DNA of 64,000 bases, taken from NCBI GenBank assembly GCA_019022495.1, contig JAFEKR010000026.1:62001-126000 (forward strand). The letters are read 5' to 3'. This DNA comes from Epichloe hybrida. Taxonomy: Eukaryota > Ascomycota > Sordariomycetes > Hypocreales > Clavicipitaceae. The notes beneath the pieces were generated by a model that saw only the letters and a list, made by a program, of their open reading frames with translations, was not told the origin of the DNA and made no database searches. Shown piece after piece: positions 48,891-61,200 of this stretch (its first letter is position 1; each line of letters opens with the position of its first letter). A program made the position numbers and the translations under genes.

Positions 48891-51800
48891 TACTTATAAT
48901 ATAAGTATACCCCGCTAGCGCACCACACTATAGGGCTAGGTCTATATAACACTAGCAAGCCACTAGCTATAAGTTAGCGACTTGCATGTATAACACACTT
49001 AGACCTAGTAAGCTTTAGTTAATATATAAACGCCCTTATACCTCTTACCTAGCTATCTCTTTATTCTTATAATTCTAAAGCTTTTCCTACTAGCTACCTA
49101 AGAGTAATATAAGGGGGAGAATAACCTAATTCACTAGAACTATACTATATATTACTTAGGATTAGCTAGATAATAGTAATACTATAGCTAGGAATATATA
49201 ATATTCTATAACCCTATCTAAAGCTATACCCTTTACTATAGGGATAAAAAAGGTAGTAATTAGAGAGTAAATTACCTAGCTTAAGTAACTTAAGGAACTA
49301 TAGGATTAAGAAAAGAAGCTTACTAACTTAATATAATCTTATAAAAAACTAGTAAAAAGGGGCTAAAAGGATAGCTTATTCTTAAGCCTTAGTAGCTAAG
49401 AAGTTAAGGTTTAAAATATTATAAAACTCTAATACCTTATAAACTTATAGAAGTATAAGATATAGCTTAATAACCTTAACTATATCTTTAAGGGGGTAAA
49501 GAAAAAGTATTACTAGGATAACTAAAAGATTCTCTTTATACTTAACTATATATATATAAACTATTAGGCTAGATAAGACTAATATATTAAAAAATAACTA
49601 GCTAATAGTAAGGATTATCCTAAGGATAACTAGGATAAGTTCTAAGACTAGACCCTTATACTACTTAAAGACTCTATAAGTTATAATATATAAATAGCTA
49701 TATAGCTAGAAAACATAAAGTAAAAGAAGGGCTAGAGTTCTATTAAGTTTAGTATTTACTTAGATTTACTAGAGAAACACCTAGAATATACTCTAGAAAA
49801 GACCTATGCTCTTATATTCTTTATAAAATTACTTCCTAACTTATAAGATTATATTAACTTATACGTAAATATTACTAGTCTAATATAAGAAAATATTATA
49901 TAACTTACTTAGTAATTCTAGGAGGTAATATTAAAGAATAAGCAAAAGCTAAATAATTTAGAAAAGAAGGGGCTATATAAGGTAGCTTAATACTAAAGAT
50001 ATAACTTCCTATAAGGGCATTAGCTAAATAAGGACTAAAAAGATAAGGATAAGGATAAGGAAAAGACCCTAACTACCTACCTAAATAATAATAAACTATA
50101 AGGAAGAAAATAGTACTATAACTATAGTAGTATAAAGTATTTTTTCTATAATTATAATAAGCTAAGGAAAGACTAATAAAAAGGTTAGGAAAACTCCTAG
50201 AGGTAGAAGTAAAAGCCCTTACCTCTACCTTAGATACTAGGGTACTAGTAAAACGCTAATTCCACACACTAGTTACTATTTATAGGCATAAAGACATCAA
50301 AACAGCAGCGGATTTTAATAGTTACACTAAGATTAATATTATAAGTACCTAATTTACACAGACTTATAAGCTTAATTAGGCTAAGGCTATAACACCTATC
50401 TTAAAGGTAGTAAGGGCTCTAATAGTCCCCTAATATAGTATTTATAAGGTACTTATTTTAATTAAAGATTTATAGGGTAAAGAGAAAGACCTTAAGTTAC
50501 TATATATAGCTATTAATAAGGACCTAAGAGTAAAGGGAAGCCCTATATTCATTAGAATACACACGCTTATAGAAGAATATATATATCTTTACTTATACTT
50601 ATAAGAATAATAGTTTAAAAAGAGAAAAGTAGCCTTTTTACTACTAACTCCCTATAAGTTTATAAAGGTAATATATAATAAGATAATTATATATACTATT
50701 ATAGGTATAATAAAAGATAAGTTTATCCCTTTTAAAGATAAAAAAGAGGCAAAAGCATATGAAACTATTAAAGATATTCTAGAGAAACTATGTGAATTTA
50801 AAGATATATTTATATTAGATAAGGTAGGGAGCCTCCTATTAAAGAAGTTAACTAACTATATAATTAATCTTATACTAGGAGCTATACCCTTATATAGACT
50901 AATCTATTCTCTCTCCTAAAGTAAACTTAAGGAGCTCTAGGAATATATTAATAATAACCTAAAGAAAGGCTAGATAAGACCCTTAAAGAGCCTAGTAAGC
51001 GCGCCTATCCTATTTATACTAAAGAAAGATAAAATGCTATAGCTATATGTTAACTATTAAGGGCTTAATAAGGTAATATAAAAGAATTACTACGCTCTCT
51101 CCTTAATTTTAGAGATTCTTAATTAATACTAAGGGGCCTATTTCTTTTCTAAAATTAATATTAAGGATATATACTACTAAATTTATATTAAAGAAAGTAA
51201 TAAATAAAAGATAGCTTTTTATATATATTATAGGCACTATAAGTACCTTATAATGCCTTTTAGGTTAATAAATACCCTAGCTACTTTCTAGAGTTATATC
51301 TATAAAGCACTATATAAGCTAGTTAATACTATTTATATAGTATATCTAGATAATATCTTAATCTTCTCTAAGATAAAGAAGAAGCACACTAAATATATTA
51401 AGTAAGTCCTTAAACGCATAAGGTTAGTAAAGTTATATATAAAACCCTCTAAGTACTTTTTCTATAAGGAATTAGTAAAATTCCTAGGGTTTATTCTCTT
51501 TATTAATAGAATATTAATAAATACTTACTAGGTTAATATAATTAGAGAATAGAAGAAGCTAATAAGTTTTAAGGATATATAGTTATTTCTTAGGTTTTAT
51601 AACTTTTACTAATAGTTTATCTATAAATACTCTAGGATTATAGCACCTCTTTATATGCTAATAAAGGGTAGTTAAAATAGCATCTAGACTAGAAGGTTTA
51701 TATTTAAAGAAAAGAAGTAGTTAGCATTTAACTAGCTAAAAGATACCTTTTAGTAAGCGCCTTTACTCTAATACTATAACCTAAGTTAAGCAGTATATAT

Positions 51801-54301
51801 TAAGATAAATACCTTAATTTTTATAATAGTAAGAATCCTATCTTAGTAGAATAATAAGGGCTATTAGTATCTAGTAGCCTTTTAGTTAAGGAAGTTTATA
51901 AATGCTAAATATAACTATAGCATAGCTAATTAAGAGTTACTTACTATAGTAAAGTTATTTAAACACTAGTAATATTATATTAAAGGCGTAAAGATACCTA
52001 TAAAGGTCCTATTAGACTATTATAACTTATAGACCTTTATAAGGTAGTAGAAGCTAAATAGAAGATAAGTATAATAGTATATATTCCTCTACCCTTTTTA
52101 TTTTATAATTAAGTATAGACTAAGGAAAAGTAACCCTATAGATATACTATTAAGAAAGTCTAATTATAAAGGCAAACCTATATTAAATAAAGCGCTCTTA
52201 CTAGAGCTTTAAAGGAAAATAGTAAATATCTTTATAGTAAAAGAAGAAGTACTAATATATTAAAGAAGTTATAGTATAACACTAGTCTTAGAACTTACTA
52301 AGGCAAAAGTAGCCTAGGTAAAAGGCTAGTTAGTTACTATAAATCTAGTAATAGGTTAGCTAAATAAGGGTAATTTTAAGGAGAAAGTAGTATATATTTA
52401 AGATATTAGCATAGTATAAGTAATTTAAGGGGCTATTATATTACTGAATCCCTACTAATCTATAGTAAATAAACTATTAGTATAACTACTATAAAAGGCA
52501 TAGAACTAAGATCTAAATCTATAAAAGTATAGAGATAAGGTTAACTCCTAAGTAAAAGGGAGGGAAAAAGCTAGTCTTTAGTTATATAGCATAAGGGGCC
52601 TTCTAATATATAAAGACTAGGTAGTTATTCTATAGGAGCCTATCTTATAATAGAAGCTTCTATAGCTATACTATAATAATCTATTAGTAAGTTACTTTAG
52701 GACTAAATATACTCTTAAACTACTAAAACATTACTATTAGTAGCTAGTAATAAGTAAAGCTATTTTAAACTATATATCTAGCTATAGAGTATACTAGTAT
52801 ATAATAGCTAGGAGGCATTACCTATATAGAAGCCTTAAATTGCTACTAATACTAAGGTAACTATAGGTAAAGATCTTAATAGATTTTATTATAGGATTAC
52901 TACTAGTATAGCTAGGTAACTAAGAAACTAATATAATTCTAGTAATTATAAACTAATTTACTAAGTACTTTATTTTCCTCCTTATATAGACTATAATTAA
53001 TATAGCTAAATTAGCAAAGCTATTCTATAAGAAGATTAAGCTTTAATTTAAGGTACTAGAGGGTATTATATCTAATAGAGAATTAGTGTTTATAAGCTAA
53101 TTCTAGTTAGATATATATTACCTATTATACATAAAGCATAGGCTTTTAATAGCATTTTACCCCTAAACTAATAAGTAAATAAAGAGAATAAACTAAGTAC
53201 TTAAATATTACTTATAATACTTTATTAAAGAAAACTAATAGCTATAGCTAAAGCTACTCCTAATAGCTTAATTTATATATAATAATACTATTAATAAGAT
53301 AATAAGTTACTCCCCTAATTATACTCTTATAGGCTATTTACTTAAGTTTTATTTAGCTCTTAAGGATAAGAGTAAGAAAAGAGAGGTCCTAGAAGCCTAT
53401 ATATATATATATAAAAGCTATATAAGGTTAGGGAGAAACTAGTATATAACTAGGTAAAAGCTACTAAAGTATAGGTAAAGTATTATAACTAATAACACTA
53501 GCTATTAACCTTAAAAAGAGAAGACTTAATACTACTATTAGTAAAGAATATTAAACTTAAGAATATAAAATAAAAGCTAACCCCTAGATTTATTAGGCTA
53601 TTTTAAATACTTAATACTATAGGTAAATAAGTATACTAACTAGCATTACCTAATAAGTATAGTTAACTATATAATATATTCTATATTAGTTTATTAAAGC
53701 TATAGAATTACTAGAAAGATATTATAAATAAAGAAATACTAATACTAGACCTTAAAGATAAAGATAATAAATTTAAAGTTAAAGAAGTTAAGGATTATAG
53801 GAAGACTTATAAAGGTAATAAATACCTAGTAAAATAAAAGGGTTAGCTAAGTAAATATAATTAATAAGTAGTAGTAAAAAATATAGAAAGTGCTTAATAT
53901 ATAATTTAGGCTTTTTATTAAAGTAAAATAAAAAGAAAGTATAGTAAGTTATAAGTAAATTATAAGCACTAAGGAATAAAGTTACTATAGTAAAGGCTTA
54001 ATATTATTAGTTACTTAAAAATTCTACCTAGAGGCTTATATTATATTATAAAAAAATAAAGAAAATAGCACCTAAAGTATAAGTAAAGTAACTAGAAAAC
54101 CCTTTATTATAACCCCTAGATAAGAGATAACCTTACTATTAATAAACCTATACTTTGCCTTATTCTTATTAGCCTAAATTACCTCCTTTATAGTATAGAA
54201 GAAGTAATATATTACTATAGCCTAAGTAATATAGCTTAAATTTAATAAATAAAGCTAAAGAACTATATATACTTCTTATATAGCTATAGTATTCTTTAGC
54301 A
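48891..54301 (+). mobile_element. Ty3/gypsy chromovirus relic, copy B
   Basis: This is the second copy of the same element as A, aligned over its whole length with the same start (TATAAGGCC for TGTGAGGCC) and the same end (attctttag). It has TG-to-TA and TTTAGCA termini. Reverse transcriptase lies at about 50,860-51,560, integrase at about 52,840-53,330 and the chromodomain at about 53,790-53,960. Nearly all differences from A are C/T or G/A. Some stretches, notably 50,262-50,335 with several intact CpA sites, are far less mutated than in copy A. Confidence 0.82.
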
Positions 54302-57300
54302 AGATATGCCAAGACGGCATAGTCTTTAAAGCGGAGCTTTTCTAAACCAAACCATACAACAAGACCCTATAACCCTAATAGTGCTACAATTACTTCTAAA
54401 CTAGCTATATAGCTAAGTTCTATAAGGTAGCACTAAGGTGCGGCAGGTACAAAGCTAGCTATCATAAGGATAGAGAGTTCTCTTACCTAGTAAAAGATAG
54501 ACAGGTAAAAGAGAACTATATCCTATACTCCGGACTACACCTAGCCTAGTTAAGGGACTATCCTATCCTAAAAGAGAAGTAAAACGCTACTAAAGTAAGA
54601 TATCTTAAATAGCCCTCCTGCTTTGCTACCCACTCCCTAAGTAAAGGCTTAACCACACCCTATAAGAGACCTAGTATAGTAGTAGAACCTATTATTATAG
54701 TAAGTAAAAAGAGAGAATACCCTATAAATATAGAATAAAGCGCTAAATAACTAAGATTAGGAAGCATTAGATAGTATGTAAAGCAACTCAGAGCTAGAAT
54801 AAAGCTAGTATAAGATAGTAGTAACTAATAACCCCCCTAATTAATATAATAATATTATAAGTCCTTTTCTAGAATATAAATAAGAAGAATAAACTAGTAT
54901 ATATAGTGCTCTATTACTAGACTAATATAGATATAATCATAATCTAAGAGTAGGAATATATAAGAAACCTATAGCCCCTAGCACTAGGCCTTGCCTAGTT
55001 CTAACTTACATATTATAATAGATATAATGTAGTATATATAAATAAGAAACATAGAGTAGGGTTATAGTTAGCCTAGGGAGGGACTAACTAGTTACTAGTA
55101 AAGCTATAAGAAGTTAATATTTACTCCCTTTACTTAGAGGGATATAGTAATAACTAAAATACCCCTATTTACATAATTAACCTAGAGAAGCCTTATAACT
55201 AAAGTATATTTATAAGTAACTTTAACTAAAAGCACCCTCTCTAGGATAAGCTAGATAGGAAAACTAATAAAGCAGATAAACTACTAGAGTTTATAGACTA
55301 GTAGAGGCTTAGACTTATTACACCCTAGGGTAAGCCTATAAGATAATATAAAGATAATAGAGATAGCACTATTAATCTAGTATAGGCCACGCTAGATATT
55401 AGAGTCCACTATAAAGGCACTAAAGACATCCCTAGATCTAACTATATCCTATAACTAATTAGTATCTTTAATAAACAGCAGGAAGCTATCCCCTAGGTCC
55501 TTAGATATATATAGGGAGCTATAACCTAACCACACGTAAAGGCAAAGGCTATGATTAGACTTTAGCCTAAGAACGCGCTAGACCTATGTAATAAAGAGAG
55601 AATAGATAACTATATAATATAGCTTATTATAAGCCTATAATAGATTATAAATAAGGTAGTCCTAAAGAAGGCCTAGGGACTCCCTAGCCTAGAGGTATAG
55701 TAGTTAAGGAAAGCCTAAGAGTTAGTTAGTAAAGCAAGGTAAGCTAAGAGATAATAAAGATACTAGAGAACTAACGCAAACTAGCAAGCCTATACTAAGG
55801 CGGATAAGGACTAAGAATATATTATAAAGGAAGAGAAAAGAAATATATAGAGGGATGTATTATAAAAGGCTAATACATAGGAAAAAGACAAAGGGGTCTG
55901 GAGGCTTAAGAGATAGGCCTAGCTTTAAAGCTAGGCCCCCCTAGAGCTCCCTAGACTCCCTAAGCTAAAAAGAAGCGAAAATAACCCTAACCTAGCTACT
56001 ATATATAATAATAAGGCTAGCGTACTAGCATAAAGATTCTTCCCTAAGCTAATAGCAAACCTCTTGCACATACTAGACCTCTCCTTCCTAGAGCTAGAAA
56101 ACACACTATTACTAGATAAAGAATGATTTAGGCAAGAGAAAATTAATAATATCCTAGTAAATATAGCTAGTTAGAAGGCACTAGGGGATAATAAACTCCT
56201 AGCGGGCCTTATTAAAGCCTATAATAACCTAGCTAAAGATACTATAGCTAGGCTCCTAAATATAGTCCTAGAAATAGGATACTTCCTAGCCCGCTTCTAA
56301 ACCATAAGGGTAGTGGTAATTAGGAAACCTAGCAAAACTACTAAGGAAATAAGGAGAGCTAATGTATAAAGACTAATCTTACTACTTAATATAGTAGGAA
56401 AGATTATAAAAGTAGTAATAGTAAAGTAACTTATAGCCTTTGCTAAGGTAAAGGGGCTACTCCCTAAACTCTAGATAGGTAATAGGATAAATAGATTAAT
56501 AGAAACTATAATAAAAGTCCTTATTAAATACATTAGGGAGGCCTAGGGTAGGGGTAGTATTGCCTTACTAGCGTAAATAGATATATCTTTAGTGTTTAAT
56601 AAAGTTAGCTACCTATACCTAATATACCTACTTATAAAGATAAGAGTCCTATAATAGCTAATAGTAGTAATATAAAGCTTCCTTATAAATAGAATAAGCT
56701 AGCTTAGCTTTAATAAAGAACTCTCTAGACTATTTATAATTAAGGCTAGCACCCTATAGGGTTTACCCCTCTCCCTAATCCTCTTCCTACTTTACTTAGT
56801 AAAGCTCTATATTTACCTCTAGGCTATTCTAGGTATAGTAGCTATAGGATTTATAAATAATATAAATATAGTAGCCTTTAGTAAGAATATAGCATAGACC
56901 TAGAGGAGACTAGAAGCTACATAGAAAATCTATAAGGAATAGGTAAAGTAAGTAAAAGTTAAGTTTAACCTAGCTAAAACTAAACTTATATACTTTAGTA
57001 AGTCCTATAGACCTCCCTAGGCTAGAGTCTAACTTAGAGCAAAGGAGATAGCGCCTATAGAATTATATAAATTCCTAGGAGTATAAGTTAATAGAAAACT
57101 TAACTAGAGTGCCTATAGAAATATCCTTAAGGGTAAGTTAGCCTAGCAGCAGCTTATACTCTCTAAGCTAGTAGTATTAGCCTAGGGATATAGCTTTAAA
57201 GATACTAGACTTCTATATATATAGGTAGTCTAGCCTATCCTTACCTATAGAGTAAGTGCTTACTATACCCTTACTAAGAAGGGAGGAAAGCTAAGAGAAG

Positions 57301-57842
57301 TAGTAAAAAGCTTTATAGTAAATTAATTAGCCTACCTCTAGATTATTATAGGGGCATTTAAGGCTATACCTATCGCATAACTAAAGGTTAAGACCTATAT
57401 CCCCCCCCTTAACCTCTACCTAAATAAGATAAAGTAAAGGTTTAAAGATAGAATTATTAATAGTAGGATAGTAAGGATAATCTAAGCTATAGCTAACTTA
57501 GTTATAATAGTACTATACCGTAGAAGAAGACCCCCACCTATTAATAATAAGCTAGACGTAAATATAGATAAGGAATAGAAAAAACATTAGGAGAACTAGC
57601 ATAATAAGGAGAGGCTAGCCTAGAGTAAACACATTAGAGAACTAACTAAAGACTAACTACCCTCTTATAACCTAAAGGAAATCTAGGAATTTCACACTAA
57701 TATAGATAAGCATATCTCTTTAATAATTATCTAACTACGCATAGGAAAGATAGGCCTAAATAAGTTCTTATTCTAAAGAAAGGTTCCTAGGGTAGTTTCG
57801 CCCCTATATAGCTACGGTTAAGCTATAGAAGACTAATACTAT
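54302..57842 (+). mobile_element. Tad1-like LINE (non-LTR retrotransposon) relic, interrupted at its 3' end
   Basis: Stop-tolerant translation gives a zinc-knuckle-like end of ORF1 (about 54,360-54,480, CYNYF...ALRCGRYKASYHK), a poorly readable region where the endonuclease should lie (about 54,800-55,950), and a clear LINE reverse transcriptase (about 56,400-57,250). Landmarks are a LINE-type IDISLVFNKVSYL block, a GLPLSLILFLLY block, FINNINIVAF where a catalytic DD pair is expected, and KFNLAKTKLIYFSKS. A C-terminal segment with LRIGKIGLNKFLF and a cysteine-type ending lies at about 57,720-57,840. The sequence stops where the LTR at 57,843 begins. This element keeps more GC than copies A and B. 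Confidence 0.75.
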
Positions 57843-58260
57843 TGTCAGGGGCACGGAGGCTAGGGAGTCACGGACAGGACGGTCACATGATGGAGCCCTC
57901 AGATAAGCCCCGGATTACACAGATGACTAAGTAGCTGCTAGGTAGCCACATACACATAGTAGGGTATTTAGACAAGGACCGCCTATAAGAGTTATGGGAG
58001 GTTAGAGTTTAAGACCTTTATATACCTACCCCTAAGTAGCAGCTCTCTAGCTATAATTAAGAGTCTTAGCCTTTACTCTATTTATATCTCTCTTACTATA
58101 GTTATAATAAGTTAAACTCTTAAACCCTTTTAGGAAAACGGACTATTAGCTAGATTTAAATATAAAGGAGCTATAGGATATTTACTTAGAATATACCTAC
58201 ACTACCTAGTAAGGAAGCCCTAAACCCGTAGCGCCTAAGTAATAACCTAAATACTTTAAC
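57843..58260 (+). repeat. 5' LTR of Ty3/gypsy element C
   Basis: It starts TGTCAGGGGCACGG and matches the solo LTR at 42,074. It carries more CpG and CpA than the solo copy, so it is less mutated. The internal region of element C follows directly. It cuts off the LINE sequence at 57,842. Confidence 0.75.
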
Positions 58261-61200
58261 TATAGAATATAATAGGGTATAGTAGACACTACCTAACTAA
58301 CGTAGTAACCCTAGATCTAGAAACAATAATAATTTAGACTAGCTATAGAGGTAATATAAGGTTATATAAGCCTAGCTATGTAATGCCTGCTTAAGATAAG
58401 AGATCTTAGAAATAGAAGCGTAGCTTAAAGAAATAGAAGCGGACTTGTAATTAGCTAGATTAGGTAGAAGACCTATAATTACCCCTTAGATAGACGTACT
58501 AATAAATCCCATATTCCTAGGTTTCCTACCTAATAGTAAGTTTATAATAAGCGCGTACCTGTAAAGCTTTGTTAAGATATAGTATAAGGTGCCTATGTAT
58601 AAGGGAGACACTTATAAGAATTTATAGGTATATCTATAGGATTTAAATATGCTATTCTAGCTAGACCTAAGAACCTTCTAGGATAATAAAATAAAGGTAG
58701 TATATACTAGTAGCTACTTAGCTAATAACGTAAAGCAATAATAAATGCGTCATGTAATGGTAAATAGGATAGTTAACTATATAGCCTATACCTAGGATAG
58801 ATTTGTGTCTTAGCTAAACACTAGCGTAATAAACGAAGATATAAGGTGCTTAGAAGCTACTAGGATGCTACTAAACCTTAGGTAGAAGTATAATTAATCT
58901 TTCTAATCTTTCCTAAGACTCTAGATAAAGGTAGAAGCTAAATTACCTAACTAAATCCCCTTGCGTCTAAGGATAGTAATATTCTTAAATAGCTTAAATA
59001 ACGCTATAAGGTAGTATATAGTTAGCTAAGAGTTCCCTATATCTTAGAGCTACCTATAGGGCTAAGGTAAAAAAGCTAAAGTTATGATAATATCTATAAT
59101 AAAGAATTATAATAGAAGCTATAATAAAGAAGGTAGGAATAATAAAAGACAACGCTCTAGCTCCCCTATAGATAATTTATAGTAAGGTTCCTAATAATAG
59201 GGTATAGGCTAGAAGCTATTTAAGTGCTATAAATATAGTAGCCCTAGATATAGTTCTAATAGATATAAAGCGGCGGACTGCTTAATCTACAAGAGTAATA
59301 AGCATACTACTAAGAAGCATAGAGATAGTAGCAATAAATCTTTAGACCTAAATAAAATTCTAATTAATTTAGCGTAAGCCTAGGATAATAGTCTTACTAT
59401 AAAGAAACCTATAGATAAGAGAATAAGGATATAGGTATCCCTATAGCAAGATAACCACTAGTTAGTAGTGCTAGCGCTATTTAATATAAGAGTAGAATAT
59501 TTAATAATTTACCCTAAGCTACTATTAAAATAAGACTAGAAGAATATAGTAAAAGTAAAGGTAATACTAGAAAGCATAAGTAGGAATAAGATCTTACACT
59601 AAGGAATTTTACGTAAACTAGTTAAGGTAAAGGATAGTATAGGCTATATAAAGGTCTGCTAAGTTAGCTACTACATCACTAATACTAGAGAAGGAATGCT
59701 CCTAGGAATAGACTAGACCCTAGAGTATAAACCTATAGTAATAGATTAGAAGCAAGGTTTTTAGAGGTTCCTAATAACTAAAGAATATATTATATTTACT
59801 TTAGGTAAGCAATAACTACATAAGGTAGCAAAGTAGTCTTCTATTACACTATTACTAGTATTACTAAAAGTTAGAATAGTTAAACCTAAAGTAAAAGAGG
59901 GGGATACTAATAAAGTTTTGTTAATAAATAACATACTAAGCAATAACCTAACTTATAATGTAGTTATAGTAATAGTAGAAGGTAATATCCAGCCCCTAAA
60001 GAAGAAGAAACTTAGAAGCGTAATAGCGCTCTAGGTAGTGTTTTATAAGGAGCTAGTAGTATCTACGTAAGAAACAGACAGTAACGCACCCTAATAGCAA
60101 ATCCTAGAGAAGTACGCGGAATTTGCAGATATATTCTTAAAAGATTTAGCTAGTAAGCTTCTAGAACTTAGGGGCTATACTTATATAATTAAATTAGAAG
60201 AAGGGAAATAGCTACTATAGGGACCTATATATAACTTAGCGGAAAAAGAGCTAGAGGTGCTTAGGGAGTACCTTGTAAGTGTATAGGAAAAAGGATAGAT
60301 TAGAAGATTAACAAGCCTAGCTAAAGCCCTGATTTTGTTTATCCTAAAAAAATTAGGGAAATTAAGGCTTTATATGGATTATAGGGGTCTTAATAGGATT
60401 ACTATTAAGAATAAGGCCCCCTTACTATTAATCTCTGAAATTCTTAATTAACTAGTAAGCGCAAAAGTCTTTACGTCTTTGGATCTTTAAGAGGCATACT
60501 ACTAGCTACGTATCTGCAAGGGCAATGAGTGAAAGATAGTGTTCTAATGCTGCTATGGGCATTTTAAGTACCTTGTTATGCCATTTGGATTAGTAAACGC
60601 GCTAGCTACTTTTTAGGAATATATTAATAACACGCTTAAGGGACTTGTAGATAAATTCTATATTATTTACCTTAATAACATCCTAATATATAGTAGCGAC
60701 CCTATAAGACATATAAAGCATATTAAAAGGGTGCTAGAGCAACTTCAGGACGCGGATCTCTATGTTAACCTTAAGAAGTGCTAATTTTTGGTATTACAGG
60801 TGAAATTCCTAGGGTTTATTATATCTAAAAAAGGCATTAAGATAGAACTATTAAGGGTTAAAGCTATTATAACCTAGCTAATACCCCGTAGTGTGTTTAA
60901 TATTTAATTATTCCTTAGGTTTATAGGGTTTTACTAATACTTTATAAAATAGTATAGTAGGGTAGTAGTCCTACTAATGAACTATCTAAAGGGTGTTTAA
61001 CTAGTGGAGTTTAAGCTAGAGCCTAGCGAACTTATAGTATTTAGAGAACTCTAAAAGAAGTTCTAGGAGGCACTAATCTTAGTGCACTTTAACTTACTTT
61101 ATTTGCTAAGAGTAGAGATAGATATATCTAGTTATGTAATTAAAGCTATACTTATAATATTAGTACTAGGTAGCTAGCACCTAGTGGCGTATTTTTTAAG

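Noticed and set aside
59761..59943. A 60-codon minus-strand frame inside the AT-rich block
   Set aside because: It lies within gypsy element C on the opposite strand, has AT-driven composition and no family resemblance. It is a chance opening.
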